From positions 2,684,665 to 2,748,664 of the forward strand of contig NZ_KZ454944.1 in NCBI RefSeq assembly GCF_002797415.1: 64,000 nucleotides of DNA. Direction: 5' to 3'. The position numbers were made by a program, and so were the translations under genes. The stretch is from Bacillus alkalisoli (lineage in GTDB: Bacteria; Bacillota; Bacilli; Bacillales; Bacillaceae_I). Below, one piece after another: positions 45,756-53,265 of the stretch (positions are counted from its first letter, which is position 1; each line of letters begins with the position of its first letter). Under the pieces are notes generated by a model. That model was not told the DNA's origin. It did not search any database and worked only from the letters and a program-made list of their open reading frames with translations.

Positions 45756-46234
45756 TCGATTGCATCGTTATTTTTTAAGCGATTCAGTATCATTGTGAAA
45801 AACTTAGACATCCAAAATGTTATGGTCATAGAAGTAAAAGTATAAAAGATATTCCACCTTATATATTCAACATATTTTGTCTTCCTTTCTATATAGAGCT
45901 CCAATGCCGACATCGGAATAGTAAAGATAAAAGCAAATATTAAGGATGGTGAAAAACCTTTATAACTTGTAATTTGGTTGTAAATAACACAAGTGATTGG
46001 TAATAGTAAATAATCGAATAGAACACTACTTTTAAAGAATTCGCTTAAAAGACGAACTGGATAAATAATTAATTTTTTACCCGCCACCGCACTCCCAATT
46101 AGACTTGCTGTGACGGAGATAAATAAATAGACAAGCAACCAGTCTTTTAATCGCTTCCTACCAAGCGTAAAGGAGACAATCACTAATAACAAACCGAGCA
46201 CCGTTAGCATCCAAAGAGGTTTTCTACTTTTCAA
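45740..46234 (-). CDS. CBO0543-like membrane protein
   Basis: 164 residues, about five membrane helices. The MSALELYIERKTKYVEYIRWNIFYT segment near the end (Glu pair in a helix, then Tyr/Trp) is reminiscent of the CBO0543 family of spore-former membrane proteins. Function unknown. The stop codon lies inside the terminator stem shared with splB. Confidence 0.65.
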   Translation of the reverse strand: MKSRKPLWMLTVLGLLLVIVSFTLGRKRLKDWLLVYLFISVTASLIGSAVAGKKLIIYPVRLLSEFFKSSVLFDYLLLPITCVIYNQITSYKGFSPSLIFAFIFTIPMSALELYIERKTKYVEYIRWNIFYTFTSMTITFWMSKFFTMILNRLKNNDAIEKTTL

Positions 46235-46305
46235 CCTAATCGCCCCATCTATTTTGGCTTTTTACATATTTTGCTCAATCTAGCCGATACAATACAAAAT
46301 AATAG

Positions 46306-46410
46306 GGGAAATTCCTTCGATATCAAATTTGGACAAAATGGGTTTGGTATACCAAAGATTATATTGAAGATTTTTATGCGGAAGCTACAAATTCTAATAT
46401 TATCATATAA
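46306..46410 (+). pseudogene. Possible 3' remnant of a decayed gene
   Basis: A frame with no start codon reads WTKWVWYTKDYIEDFYAEATN and stops at 46408-46410, directly before a good terminator. The aromatic and acidic composition is protein-like, unlike the AT-rich surroundings. Upstream the frame is closed by a stop. Could be chance; no family recognised. Confidence 0.25.
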
Positions 46411-46445
46411 AAAGCAGTTCTCATCAATTTAGAGAACTGCTTTTT
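46409..46445. terminator. Terminator downstream of the M42 peptidase gene
   Basis: AAAAGCAGTTCTC / GAGAACTGCTTTT, perfect 13-bp arms with a 10-base loop. Confidence 0.9.
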
Positions 46446-46449
46446 ATAA

Positions 46450-47505
46450 TCAATAACTTACTAATGGTGATTGTACGTAATACCATAGTAGTTTTTCTGT
46501 GTTAGCAATTGATGTTTCATGTGTACGTTCGAAAGCGTGCGATGATTCGATTCCAGGCCCAATCAATCCGTGAACGATATCGTGTCCTGAGCGGATTGCT
46601 GCAGAAGCATCTGAACCGTAAAACGGATAAATATCTAGTTTGTATTCTACACCGTTTTCTTCTGCAATTTGTACGAGATGTTTTCTTAAACCGTAGTGAT
46701 AAGGTCCACTTGAGTCTTTCACACAAATAGAGACTGTATATTCATCTGATGACTGTCCATCTCCTAAAGCTCCCATGTCTACTGCTAAATATTCAATCGT
46801 TTCTGGTGAGATGTTGGAGTTACCGCCGTATCCAATTTCTTCATTGTTTGAAATAAGGAAATGTGTTGTATATGGCAATGTAATTCCTTCATTTTTAATT
46901 GTAGCAATAAGGTTAAGTATAATGCCGACGCTTGCTTTATCATCTAAATGACGTGATTTTAAGTAGCCACTTTCTGTTACTTGTACTCGTGGGTCGAATG
47001 ATATAAAGTCTCCTACTTCAATTCCTAAAGCACGTACTTCATCCGCAGAGGTTACTTTCTCATCAATCCGCACTTCGATATTATTTTCATTTCTAGGCGC
47101 GTCTCCTGCATTTTTATATACGTGTACGGAAGTTTGGTGCATTAAGATGGTACCCGTGTACTTTTTCCCAGTAGAAGTTTCTATTTCACAATATTCACCT
47201 TCTACAGAGTTCCATCGAAATCCACCAATCATCGACAGTTTTAGGCGGCCGTTAGATTTTACTTCTTTTACCATCGCACCTAATGTGTCTACGTGAGCAG
47301 TTAGCATGCGGTGTTCATAATTGCTTGCACCTTGTAATGTTACTAGTAAACCACCTTTTCGATTTCGCTTCATTTCCACATCAAAATCTTTCAGGAAGTC
47401 TTCTACAAATTCAATTACTTTTGTTGTGTTTCCAGAAGGACTTGGAATGGATACAAGTTGTTTAATAATTTCGATTGTACTTTTTGTGTTAGGTTCAAAT
47501 GCCAT
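46450..47505 (-). CDS. M42-family aminopeptidase/endoglucanase-like metallopeptidase
   Basis: 351 residues, co-catalytic zinc peptidase that forms large tetrahedral cytoplasmic particles in known members. Metal ligands and catalytic Glu are seen in TAHVDTLG (His, Asp), HLDDKAS (Asp), NNEEIGYGGN (Glu pair), VDMG (Asp) and SSHAFERTH (His). Start ATG 47505 after AGGGG; the in-frame TTG just before is less likely. Similar to B. subtilis YsdC/YtoP. Substrates are likely peptides. Confidence 0.92.
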   Translation of the reverse strand: MAFEPNTKSTIEIIKQLVSIPSPSGNTTKVIEFVEDFLKDFDVEMKRNRKGGLLVTLQGASNYEHRMLTAHVDTLGAMVKEVKSNGRLKLSMIGGFRWNSVEGEYCEIETSTGKKYTGTILMHQTSVHVYKNAGDAPRNENNIEVRIDEKVTSADEVRALGIEVGDFISFDPRVQVTESGYLKSRHLDDKASVGIILNLIATIKNEGITLPYTTHFLISNNEEIGYGGNSNISPETIEYLAVDMGALGDGQSSDEYTVSICVKDSSGPYHYGLRKHLVQIAEENGVEYKLDIYPFYGSDASAAIRSGHDIVHGLIGPGIESSHAFERTHETSIANTEKLLWYYVQSPLVSY

Positions 47506-47585
47506 CAATACCCCTACTTTCTTCTATATACTCTAATGTTTATATTATCAAATAAACGAAAAAGATGCCTGCATGTGACACATAG

Positions 47586-47613
47586 TTGACTTATTTTTTA
47601 TTTATAGTATAAT
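47586..47613 (+). promoter_or_regulatory. Strong SigA-type promoter with no known gene
   Basis: TTGACT (47586-47591), 16 bases, TATAAT (47608-47613). It points into the gene-poor interval and would drive the short frame at 47684. Confidence 0.7.
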
Positions 47614-47683
47614 AAGTGATTCACTGCAATTTTCTTTTGTAGTAAAACGAATTAGTAACTTTAAATTGGAAAGGAAGAACGTT

Positions 47684-47758
47684 ATGACATCTTTTGTAAA
47701 CAAGTTGCAGTCACATAGATGCACTGGCGTTCCATCTAGTTTTTTCACGAAAGCTTAA
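47684..47758 (+). CDS. Possible 24-residue peptide or leader
   Basis: ATG at 47684 after AAAGGAAG (seven bases), stop at 47756. The product, MTSFVNKLQSHRCTGVPSSF then FTKA, resembles no family I know. It lies 70 bases downstream of a strong promoter. It may be a small protein, a leader peptide or the 5' scrap of a lost gene. Confidence 0.35.
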   Translation: MTSFVNKLQSHRCTGVPSSFFTKA

Positions 47759-47820
47759 TCACACTGGCGCGGACTAGGAGCCGCAAGGACGTATTAGAGG
47801 TAGGGTATACGTTGTTTAAG

Positions 47821-47904
47821 TGAGTAAGTTTCACAAAGTATAAATACTATACGAAAAACACCGTTTTTCTTTAAAGGAACCGGTATTGTGAAATTTATTC
47901 AAAT
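47821..47904. repeat. Short family M relative, copy M2a
   Basis: 84 bp: TGAGTAAGTTTCACAAAGTA at the left, ACGAAAAACACCGTTTTTC hairpin near the centre, TTGTGAAATTTATTCAAATA at the right. Ends match the ends of M1; the middle is shorter. Confidence 0.6.
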
Positions 47905-47956
47905 AAAAACTACCATGGAATTTTAACCGCGGCAAACATTTAAATTTTCATTTATG

Positions 47957-48116
47957 TGAGTTAATGTCATAATTACGTTTCGTTTATTGAAAAACGATTC
48001 CTTGTAATTATTTTTATTTTAATGTGGAGTGTTCGTATCTATAGACGTACTTTCACTTTGATTGCAAAAAATAGTTCGTTTTTCGACTAGTAGTCAAACA
48101 TTATGAAACCGACTCA
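47957..48116. mobile_element. Family M MITE-like element, copy M2b
   Basis: 160 bp. Left end TGAGTTAATGTCATAATTAC then GTTTCGTTTATTGAAAAACG; right end (complement) TGAGTCGGTTTCATAATGTT then ACTAGTCGAAAAACG. The ends match M1 and M3. No gene inside. Confidence 0.7.
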
Positions 48117-48170
48117 TGTGACTTATAGTTACTAATTACTAATCATATGGCTTATAATAGCCACTTATAT

Positions 48171-48203
48171 AAGAGGATGAGCGAACGTAGCTCATCCTCT
48201 TTT
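48171..48203 (+). terminator. Terminator at the end of the gene-poor interval
   Basis: AAGAGGATGAGC / GCTCATCCTCTT, perfect 12-bp arms, 7-base loop, TTTTCC tail. It would end a transcript of about 580 bases from the promoter at 47586. Confidence 0.85.
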
Positions 48204-48259
48204 CCATTATTTTCCGACAAAATCCTCTTGTGTAACAATTTGTGAAACAAGAAAATTCG

Positions 48260-48281
48260 GGTGGTGCCTGGCACCACCCTA
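48260..48281. repeat. GGGTGGTGCCTGGCACCACCC palindrome
   Basis: Perfect 10-bp arms around one base, no T-run. Core GTGCC.GGCAC is the same as at 35949, 50605 and 54838. Confidence 0.6.
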
Positions 48282-48403
48282 GGAACGACCTAAAATTCAC
48301 TTGTATTATCTTCATATTGTCAGTATAATTGTAGGCGGTTTGTTTTTGAACATGTAAAAATATATTAATAAAATATAGATTGATTTAAATAAGGGGGAGT
48401 TTG

Positions 48404-48934
48404 ATGTCCTTCATAAGCGTATTTGAAGCAGAGGAAGAGACGAGAGATAAAGAAGAGTTGAAACAGGATTTAGAGAGAACAGAATTTCAACTTTTTAGAA
48501 TGCAAGATAATATGAAAGAAATTGCCAAACAATGGCACGTAATTGGTATTGACCAAACAAAAGACGATAATTGGGTTATTGTATATACTGATCAAGATGA
48601 ACACTCGTGTAAGATTATGCTAAATGATTGCCAATCGGCATACCGTGGCTCTTGGGACTTCTCTATACATGCGAAATACGAAGAAAACAACACCATCTTT
48701 ATCGGGGATATTAAAGGACCTCAAAATATGGGATACGGCTCCATTTGTATGAACTACTTAAAAGAAGTAGCAAAAGAACAAAACATACAATATATTACTG
48801 GAGATATCGCCGAAAGAGATTGGAATCATGTCGATCGATTAGTTCACTTTTATGAGAAGCATAATTTTGAAGTGGAATTAGATAAAGATAATAAATGTGG
48901 AGAGATTGTTTGTAGACCTTTTGAAGAATCTTAA
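48404..48934 (+). CDS. GNAT-like acetyltransferase domain protein
   Basis: 176 residues. An N-terminal coiled-coil stretch (about 8-45) is followed by beta strands and a C-terminal GNAT-type part: GPQNMGYGSICMNYLKEVAK resembles the acetyl-CoA P-loop (usually Q/RxxGxG/A), and VDRLVHFYEKHNFEVE the final motif. The N-terminal coiled coil is unusual. ATG 48404 after GGGGGAG; the TTG at 48401 adds one residue. Substrate unknown. Confidence 0.7.
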   Translation: MSFISVFEAEEETRDKEELKQDLERTEFQLFRMQDNMKEIAKQWHVIGIDQTKDDNWVIVYTDQDEHSCKIMLNDCQSAYRGSWDFSIHAKYEENNTIFIGDIKGPQNMGYGSICMNYLKEVAKEQNIQYITGDIAERDWNHVDRLVHFYEKHNFEVELDKDNKCGEIVCRPFEES

Positions 48935-48954
48935 TTACGTTAGGATTCTCTTTT

Positions 48955-49226
48955 GCGGGAGACCTCTCCATGTTCATTTTTGTGTTTTTTTTTTGTAAAA
49001 ATGAATGTGGGAGATCTCTCCATGTTCATTTTTGTGTTTTTCTTTGGGGAAAATGAATGCGGGAGACCTCTCCATGTTCATTTTAGTGTTTTTCTTTTGT
49101 GAAAATGAATGCGGGAGACCTCTCCATGTTCATTTTTGTGTTTTTCTTTTGTGAAAATGAATGCGGGAGACCTCTCCATGTTCATTTTTGTGTTTTTCTT
49201 TTGTGAAAATGAATGTGGGAGGTATT
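48955..49226. repeat. 52-bp tandem repeat array 2
   Basis: Units begin GCGGGAGACC (or GTGGGAG) at 48955, 49007, 49059, 49111, 49163 and 49215, always 52 bases apart: five full units and a partial sixth. Each holds TTCATTTT / AAAATGAA around a T/G-rich loop, and CTCTCCATG. No frame stays meaningful because 52 is not divisible by three. At its right end TTTTTGTTCCAGCCCC (49241-49256) resembles the inverse of the CTGGGACAAA motif beside array 1. Confidence 0.93.
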
Positions 49227-49281
49227 CGAATTCATCAAACTTTTTGTTCCAGCCCCACACTTTTTATTAGTACACTATGTA

Positions 49282-49611
49282 TCATGAATATTTTTCTAGA
49301 GCTGCTTGTAATTTCAGAGCTAGTGTAATATCCCCTTTAACCTTTAATTTACCTGTCATAAATGCCATTGTTGTATTAAAATTTCCTCTTAACAATTTCA
49401 ACAAATTTTCTCCTGAAAGTTGTAGTGTACAATCTGGTTCTAATTGAGTTGTTTCTATTAATTCTGCTTTACCGTTTTCAAATTTCACTTGATATTGCTC
49501 ATCTACATCTCCAGTCAAATCAAACTGATAAACTGAATTTAATCGCTCTATTCCTTCAGGATTCGCGTTCATCTTTTTTTGTAAGTCCACTAAATGCTGT
49601 TTTACTGACAT
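49282..49611 (-). CDS. SCP2 sterol-binding domain protein
   Basis: 109 residues, single SCP2-like lipid-binding fold. VYQFDLTGDVDEQYQVKF and CTLQLSGENLLKLLRG, then FMTGKLKVKGDITLALKLQ are typical. In bacteria it may carry lipids or coenzyme A esters; no partner is obvious. Start MSVKQHL at 49611 follows AGGGGGATGGG at eight bases; a longer reading to 49650 has no ribosome site. Confidence 0.9.
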   Translation of the reverse strand: MSVKQHLVDLQKKMNANPEGIERLNSVYQFDLTGDVDEQYQVKFENGKAELIETTQLEPDCTLQLSGENLLKLLRGNFNTTMAFMTGKLKVKGDITLALKLQAALEKYS

Positions 49612-49665
49612 ATGTTTCCCATCCCCCTTTTGAGGTGTACACATATTCATTCTGTTTTACTTATC

Positions 49666-49875
49666 TTATTCCTGCCCATTAGTATCTGTTTTTTGTTTTT
49701 CCTCTTTATACTTGTTCCAATTTTTTACTAGTAAGCTAATCGCATAAGCAAAAATTGCTAACGTTACCCAGAATCTTAATTCAATACCTTCTGTTGAAAC
49801 GTAATATGCAAGTACTCCCAATACTACTAATGCTAGTATCGCATCAGCAATAACTAAAACTTTATATTTATTCAA
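49666..49875 (-). CDS. Small two-helix membrane protein
   Basis: 69 residues: two membrane segments (about 7-26 and 31-47), then a charged tail (NWNKYKEEKQKTDTNGQ). The start is TTG at 49875, eight bases after GGAGGTG; a reading from GTG 49890 would place the ribosome site inside the gene. It is 54 bases upstream of the SCP2 gene on the same strand and may be co-transcribed. Function unknown. Confidence 0.65.
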   Translation of the reverse strand: MNKYKVLVIADAILALVVLGVLAYYVSTEGIELRFWVTLAIFAYAISLLVKNWNKYKEEKQKTDTNGQE

Positions 49876-49976
49876 TTGTTTCACCTCCACTTACTTTGAC
49901 TATATCCTTACGTTACAGTTTTATTACGTTTCATTCAACTGTTAATCATAATTTTTCTAACTTTGGACAATATTAA

Positions 49977-50603
49977 GTCCTTTTCACTGAAGCAGTTAGT
50001 AATCCTTCTCATGCAGAGAGACTGATTCAAAGAGGTAAAATGATTGCTGATACATTTTGGGGGAAGTGTTTTGTTTGATATGTATATATAACAAAGCAAG
50101 AAGACTTAGAATTTAATGAAATTCAAACAAAGATGTTATTTAAAGCTTTAGCACAAAAATATAAAATTGAGACATTCTTTGAATATGCGATGGAAAGAAG
50201 ATATCTGTGGTCATAGCTCGGATTGCAAACGAAAAGAAAGTAACCCCAATCATTTTAGGTCAATGTGTACAACAAAACTTGAGTTAATGGTACGTCACTC
50301 CATGATTAATGAGTTGTTTCAGCAATTAGATGGAATTGATATTCATCTAGTTGAAGTCTCACGTGATATTTTTAACCAAGTATCTTCATATGACCGAGGT
50401 ATTCATGCACATCTTGCTCCTAAAGGAACTGATTATGAATTAACATTTGATACGCACAACGAAAAAGAAGTAGCTGTCTGTTTTTCAAAGAAACTTCAAC
50501 AGATTTTCTAAACGGCTTTTTTGTTATTCCAAACGAAAACGATCACCATGTTGTTAGGCTTAGAGATGGAGTTTTAACAGATTTAGTAAAAGTAAAAGAT
50601 TAA
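49977..50603 (+). pseudogene. Decayed KdpD-like sensor / universal stress domain gene
   Basis: Three reading frames carry consecutive pieces of one protein: TEAVSNPSHAERLIQRGKM, then stop; EDLEFNEIQTKMLFKALAQKY; VVIARIANEKKVTPIILGQ; LELMVRHSMINELFQQLDGI; IPNENDHHVVRLRDGV. This order fits the KdpD N-terminal/UspA-like module found alone in some Bacillus proteins. At least three frameshifts and a stop separate the pieces, so no full product is possible. There is no start codon with a ribosome site. Confidence 0.75.
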
Positions 50604-50604
50604 T

Positions 50605-50653
50605 GTAACAAAAAGCTTACAGGTGCCAATGGCACCTGTAAGCTTTTTGTTAC
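50605..50653. terminator. Near-perfect 49-base palindrome
   Basis: 24-bp arms with a single A at the centre (GTAACAAAAAGCTTACAGGT ... mirrored). It contains the GGTGCC.GGCACC core. Both arms have a T-rich end, so it can act as a bidirectional terminator. The stop codon of the small minus-strand gene at 50650-50769 lies in its right arm. Confidence 0.8.
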
Positions 50654-50769
50654 ATTGCAAATATTAATCGTTGTACAAAGGTGACTTTTTCTGGATGACG
50701 CATTCGCACGAGAATTTGTCTTATGATCGGAATAAGCAGGTACTTTACTATTTCGATTAACTTATCCAT
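50650..50769 (-). CDS. Small amphipathic protein of 39 residues
   Basis: MDKLIEIVKYLLIPIIRQIL then a basic VRMRHPEKVTFVQRL. The first 22 residues form a hydrophobic helix with charged flanks. AAAGGGGGCG precedes ATG 50769 by six bases. Resembles small membrane peptides (possibly toxin-like or regulatory) but matches no family I know. The stop lies in the arm of the long palindrome. Confidence 0.5.
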   Translation of the reverse strand: MDKLIEIVKYLLIPIIRQILVRMRHPEKVTFVQRLIFAM

Positions 50770-50828
50770 GTTAACGCCCCCTTTACTTTATATTATTTCT
50801 TTTTTTCAATAAAACATTACAAGATATT

Positions 50829-50983
50829 TGACCCAATTTTATTATAACGGTTCGTTTAATGAAAAACGAATATTTCGCTATAACAAAGAATAATCTGGCG
50901 TTTAAAAAGGTGTTTTTAATACTAAGTGCTGTGTAAAAAAATCCGTTTTTCGTATAGTATAAATACATTATGAAACGGACTCA
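50829..50983. mobile_element. Family M MITE-like element, copy M3
   Basis: 155 bp. Left part GGTTCGTTTAATGAAAAACGA; right end (complement) TGAGTCCGTTTCATAATGTA then ACTATACGAAAAACGG. The right end stops one base before the stop codon of the DUF3231 gene. No gene inside. Confidence 0.7.
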
Positions 50984-50984
50984 A

Positions 50985-51992
50985 TTATGTTCCTTTTGCT
51001 AATTTTTCTCTGTTATCGTTTTGCGGAGGTTCTTCTAACCACCCTCTGTTTATCATTAAATTTGCACCATCTTCAGCATATAGTGCAATTTCAGGTATTA
51101 GTGATCCATATTTTAATCCAATGTCTTTTCTCGGACTAGCTGCCATAGCCGCACCGTAGTTTCCGATTCCTGCTGCAATCATCGCTGCTATATGGAATAA
51201 CATTAGCTTATCTGAAAAAGGTGATGTTGTTGAGTCCGTTACAGATGTGTCCCAACTCATAGGGTCAGGTATATCTTGTTTTTTCAATATATCACTAAAT
51301 AAATCCATGTGCTTTTGTGCTATCTTTTTTCCTCTTAAAAAATATTCCGTAATTTCTTCACTTTTCGCACATTGCGCAAATCCCAAAATAAGTGCCTTAC
51401 CAATAGAATTTGTCTGGATGTTCATAAATAAATGAGTAATTTCAATAGTTGTAAGTGGTCTTTGGGTTCCGATAAAACCGGTTAAGAATGACTGTTTTTC
51501 AACAAAGTCCACTCTATCAGGAGTAGATATAAAAGGTGGGCGAACATAGGTACCTTGAGCCAACATTAATTCCCTAGTTGTATCTTGCAGAAAAATGGAA
51601 TCTTTAATTAATTGCTTTTGAAAAACAACAATATCTGGCCTAGTAACTAAACCTAACCCAACGCTACCAGCACCAATTCCTAAAATGGACATATGTCTGA
51701 TATACATCAACATAAAACTATCAGAAAATAATCTAGGTGCACCAATATTTACGTCGTTATTTCCAAAACCAATTGGAATAGGAAAGTCCATCTTTGTAAA
51801 TATATCTTTTGCCAACTTTATATGTTTTCTTGCCCTAACAACTCCTTCCTTTATAATAGGGCGTATTTCTTCGTCTTCTACCTTTTCTAAGAAATATGTA
51901 AGTACACAAATAGATGCAGTATCGTTAATATATTGAGTCCACAAACTCGACATCTCCGCCACTGTTAATTGAATATTCGTTTTGTCCTTCAA
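50985..51992 (-). CDS. DUF3231-family protein
   Basis: 335 residues, two repeats of a helical DUF3231 bundle: LTVAEMSSLWTQYINDTASIC (N-terminal half) and LTTIEITHLFMNIQTNSIGK (C-terminal half), each followed by a His-containing helix and a PIP-type loop (FPIPIGFG, QDIPDPMSWD). The family is common in Bacillus and looks like a ferritin/coat-F type bundle; function unknown. Start TTG at 51992, eight bases after GTAGGTG. Confidence 0.85.
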   Translation of the reverse strand: MKDKTNIQLTVAEMSSLWTQYINDTASICVLTYFLEKVEDEEIRPIIKEGVVRARKHIKLAKDIFTKMDFPIPIGFGNNDVNIGAPRLFSDSFMLMYIRHMSILGIGAGSVGLGLVTRPDIVVFQKQLIKDSIFLQDTTRELMLAQGTYVRPPFISTPDRVDFVEKQSFLTGFIGTQRPLTTIEITHLFMNIQTNSIGKALILGFAQCAKSEEITEYFLRGKKIAQKHMDLFSDILKKQDIPDPMSWDTSVTDSTTSPFSDKLMLFHIAAMIAAGIGNYGAAMAASPRKDIGLKYGSLIPEIALYAEDGANLMINRGWLEEPPQNDNREKLAKGT

Positions 51993-52140
51993 GTAAAACA
52001 CCTACTCGCATCTTTTCTTGCTATTATTTGAATGAATATATAATTTTATTCACTAGTAAAACAAACACATAATTAATTCTGTTAAATAAATACTAATCAT
52101 ATTACATTTGACGAATTCATGTAGTGTAGGAGGTTGGCTA

Positions 52141-53253
52141 GTGGAAAAACGCGTATTAATTCTTTCTGAAGCATATGGAGCTGGTCATACTACTGCAGCG
52201 CATTCCCTAAAAGAAGGAATTTTGAATATTGATCCTACCATTGATGTTCGAGTAGTAGAAGTAGGTAAGAACTATCTTCCCTTTACATCCATAATTGTTA
52301 ACAAAATGTATCTAACTCTAATTAATGACTACCCAAACCTTTGGAGATTTTTATACACATCCAGCCAAAATAAACTTTGTTCTAGATGGTATAGTTTTGT
52401 ATTGTACCTATTCTTTTATAAAAAAATGCATAGCTTATTAACAGAATATCAACCAGATATCATCATATGTACTCATCCTTTTTCCAATACGCTTGCCTCT
52501 AAATTCAAAAATAACAGCACTTTTATTTTATGTACTCTGGTGACTGAATTACATTTACACGGATGTTGGGTAAACCCTGAAATCGATTTTTATTTTGTCT
52601 CCTCTGACAAAATGAACGAAGACTTACAAAAGTTTGGTACAGAAAATGAAAGAATTCGAGTAACTGGGTTACCTACAAGGAAAGGTTTCTGGAACAGACA
52701 AGATAAAGGAAATGCAAGAGCTAAGTTAAAACTAAAAAACATTCCGACCGTGCTCATTATGGGCGGAGGTCTTGGACTAGGTGGAATGGAAAAGGTTGCA
52801 ATAGAGTTGTTTTCTTTAAAGGAAGAGATACAAATAATTATATGTACAGGTAACAACATTGAATTAAAGAAAGGTCTAGAAATGATTTCATCAGGACATC
52901 CACATATAAAAATTTTAGGTTATGAATCTTCTATACATGATTGGATGGATGCGTCTGACTTGCTTATTACAAAACCAGGAGGGTCAACATGTTTTGAAGC
53001 ATTAGTAAAAGGCTTACCGATGATCATTACGAATCCAATCTCAGGTCACGAAGAACAAAATTGCTCTTTTTTAACAAACAATGATTTAGCTATACACATT
53101 GAAGAGCTAACAGACTTAGTACCAGTTGTAAAAGAAATGTTATTCATTAAAAAATCGAAGAAAAAAGCTTTAAGAAGCATTACTAAATTTAATCAAAGTA
53201 TTGACCCTTTAGCGAGTGCTAAACATATTGTTAAGTTACTAAAAACGAATTAG
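52141..53253 (+). CDS. MGDG synthase/UgtP-type glycosyltransferase
   Basis: 370 residues, GT-B fold, family GT28 type. The N-terminal SEAYGAGHTTAAHSLKEGI is the acceptor-binding glycine/histidine loop of MGDG synthases and UgtP; the C-terminal nucleotide-sugar site reads TKPGGSTCFEALVKGLPMI. It probably transfers a sugar to a lipid at the inner face of the membrane. Start GTG 52141, seven bases after AGGAGG. Followed at 12 bases by a phosphodiesterase-like lipoprotein gene. Confidence 0.88.
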   Translation: MEKRVLILSEAYGAGHTTAAHSLKEGILNIDPTIDVRVVEVGKNYLPFTSIIVNKMYLTLINDYPNLWRFLYTSSQNKLCSRWYSFVLYLFFYKKMHSLLTEYQPDIIICTHPFSNTLASKFKNNSTFILCTLVTELHLHGCWVNPEIDFYFVSSDKMNEDLQKFGTENERIRVTGLPTRKGFWNRQDKGNARAKLKLKNIPTVLIMGGGLGLGGMEKVAIELFSLKEEIQIIICTGNNIELKKGLEMISSGHPHIKILGYESSIHDWMDASDLLITKPGGSTCFEALVKGLPMIITNPISGHEEQNCSFLTNNDLAIHIEELTDLVPVVKEMLFIKKSKKKALRSITKFNQSIDPLASAKHIVKLLKTN

Positions 53254-53265
53254 GAAGTGGGAATG

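Larger units (their letters stand above)
47506..48403. other. Long gene-poor interval
   Basis: About 900 bases without a convincing gene. It holds a SigA-type promoter (47586-47613), a 24-codon reading frame (47684-47758), a GC-rich stretch (47760-47815), family M repeats (47821-47904 and 47957-48116), a terminator (48171-48203) and a GGTGCC palindrome (48260-48281). Confidence 0.7.

Noticed and set aside
49078-49260. Minus-strand frame across array 2 reading repeated NEHGEVS-type peptides
   Set aside because: The 52-base period shifts frame at each unit; the open stretch is an accident of the repeat and has no start region with a ribosome site.
50167-50511. 114-codon frame read as an intact protein
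   Set aside because: Only its C-terminal two thirds match the KdpD-like family; the rest continues in other frames, so it is part of a pseudogene.
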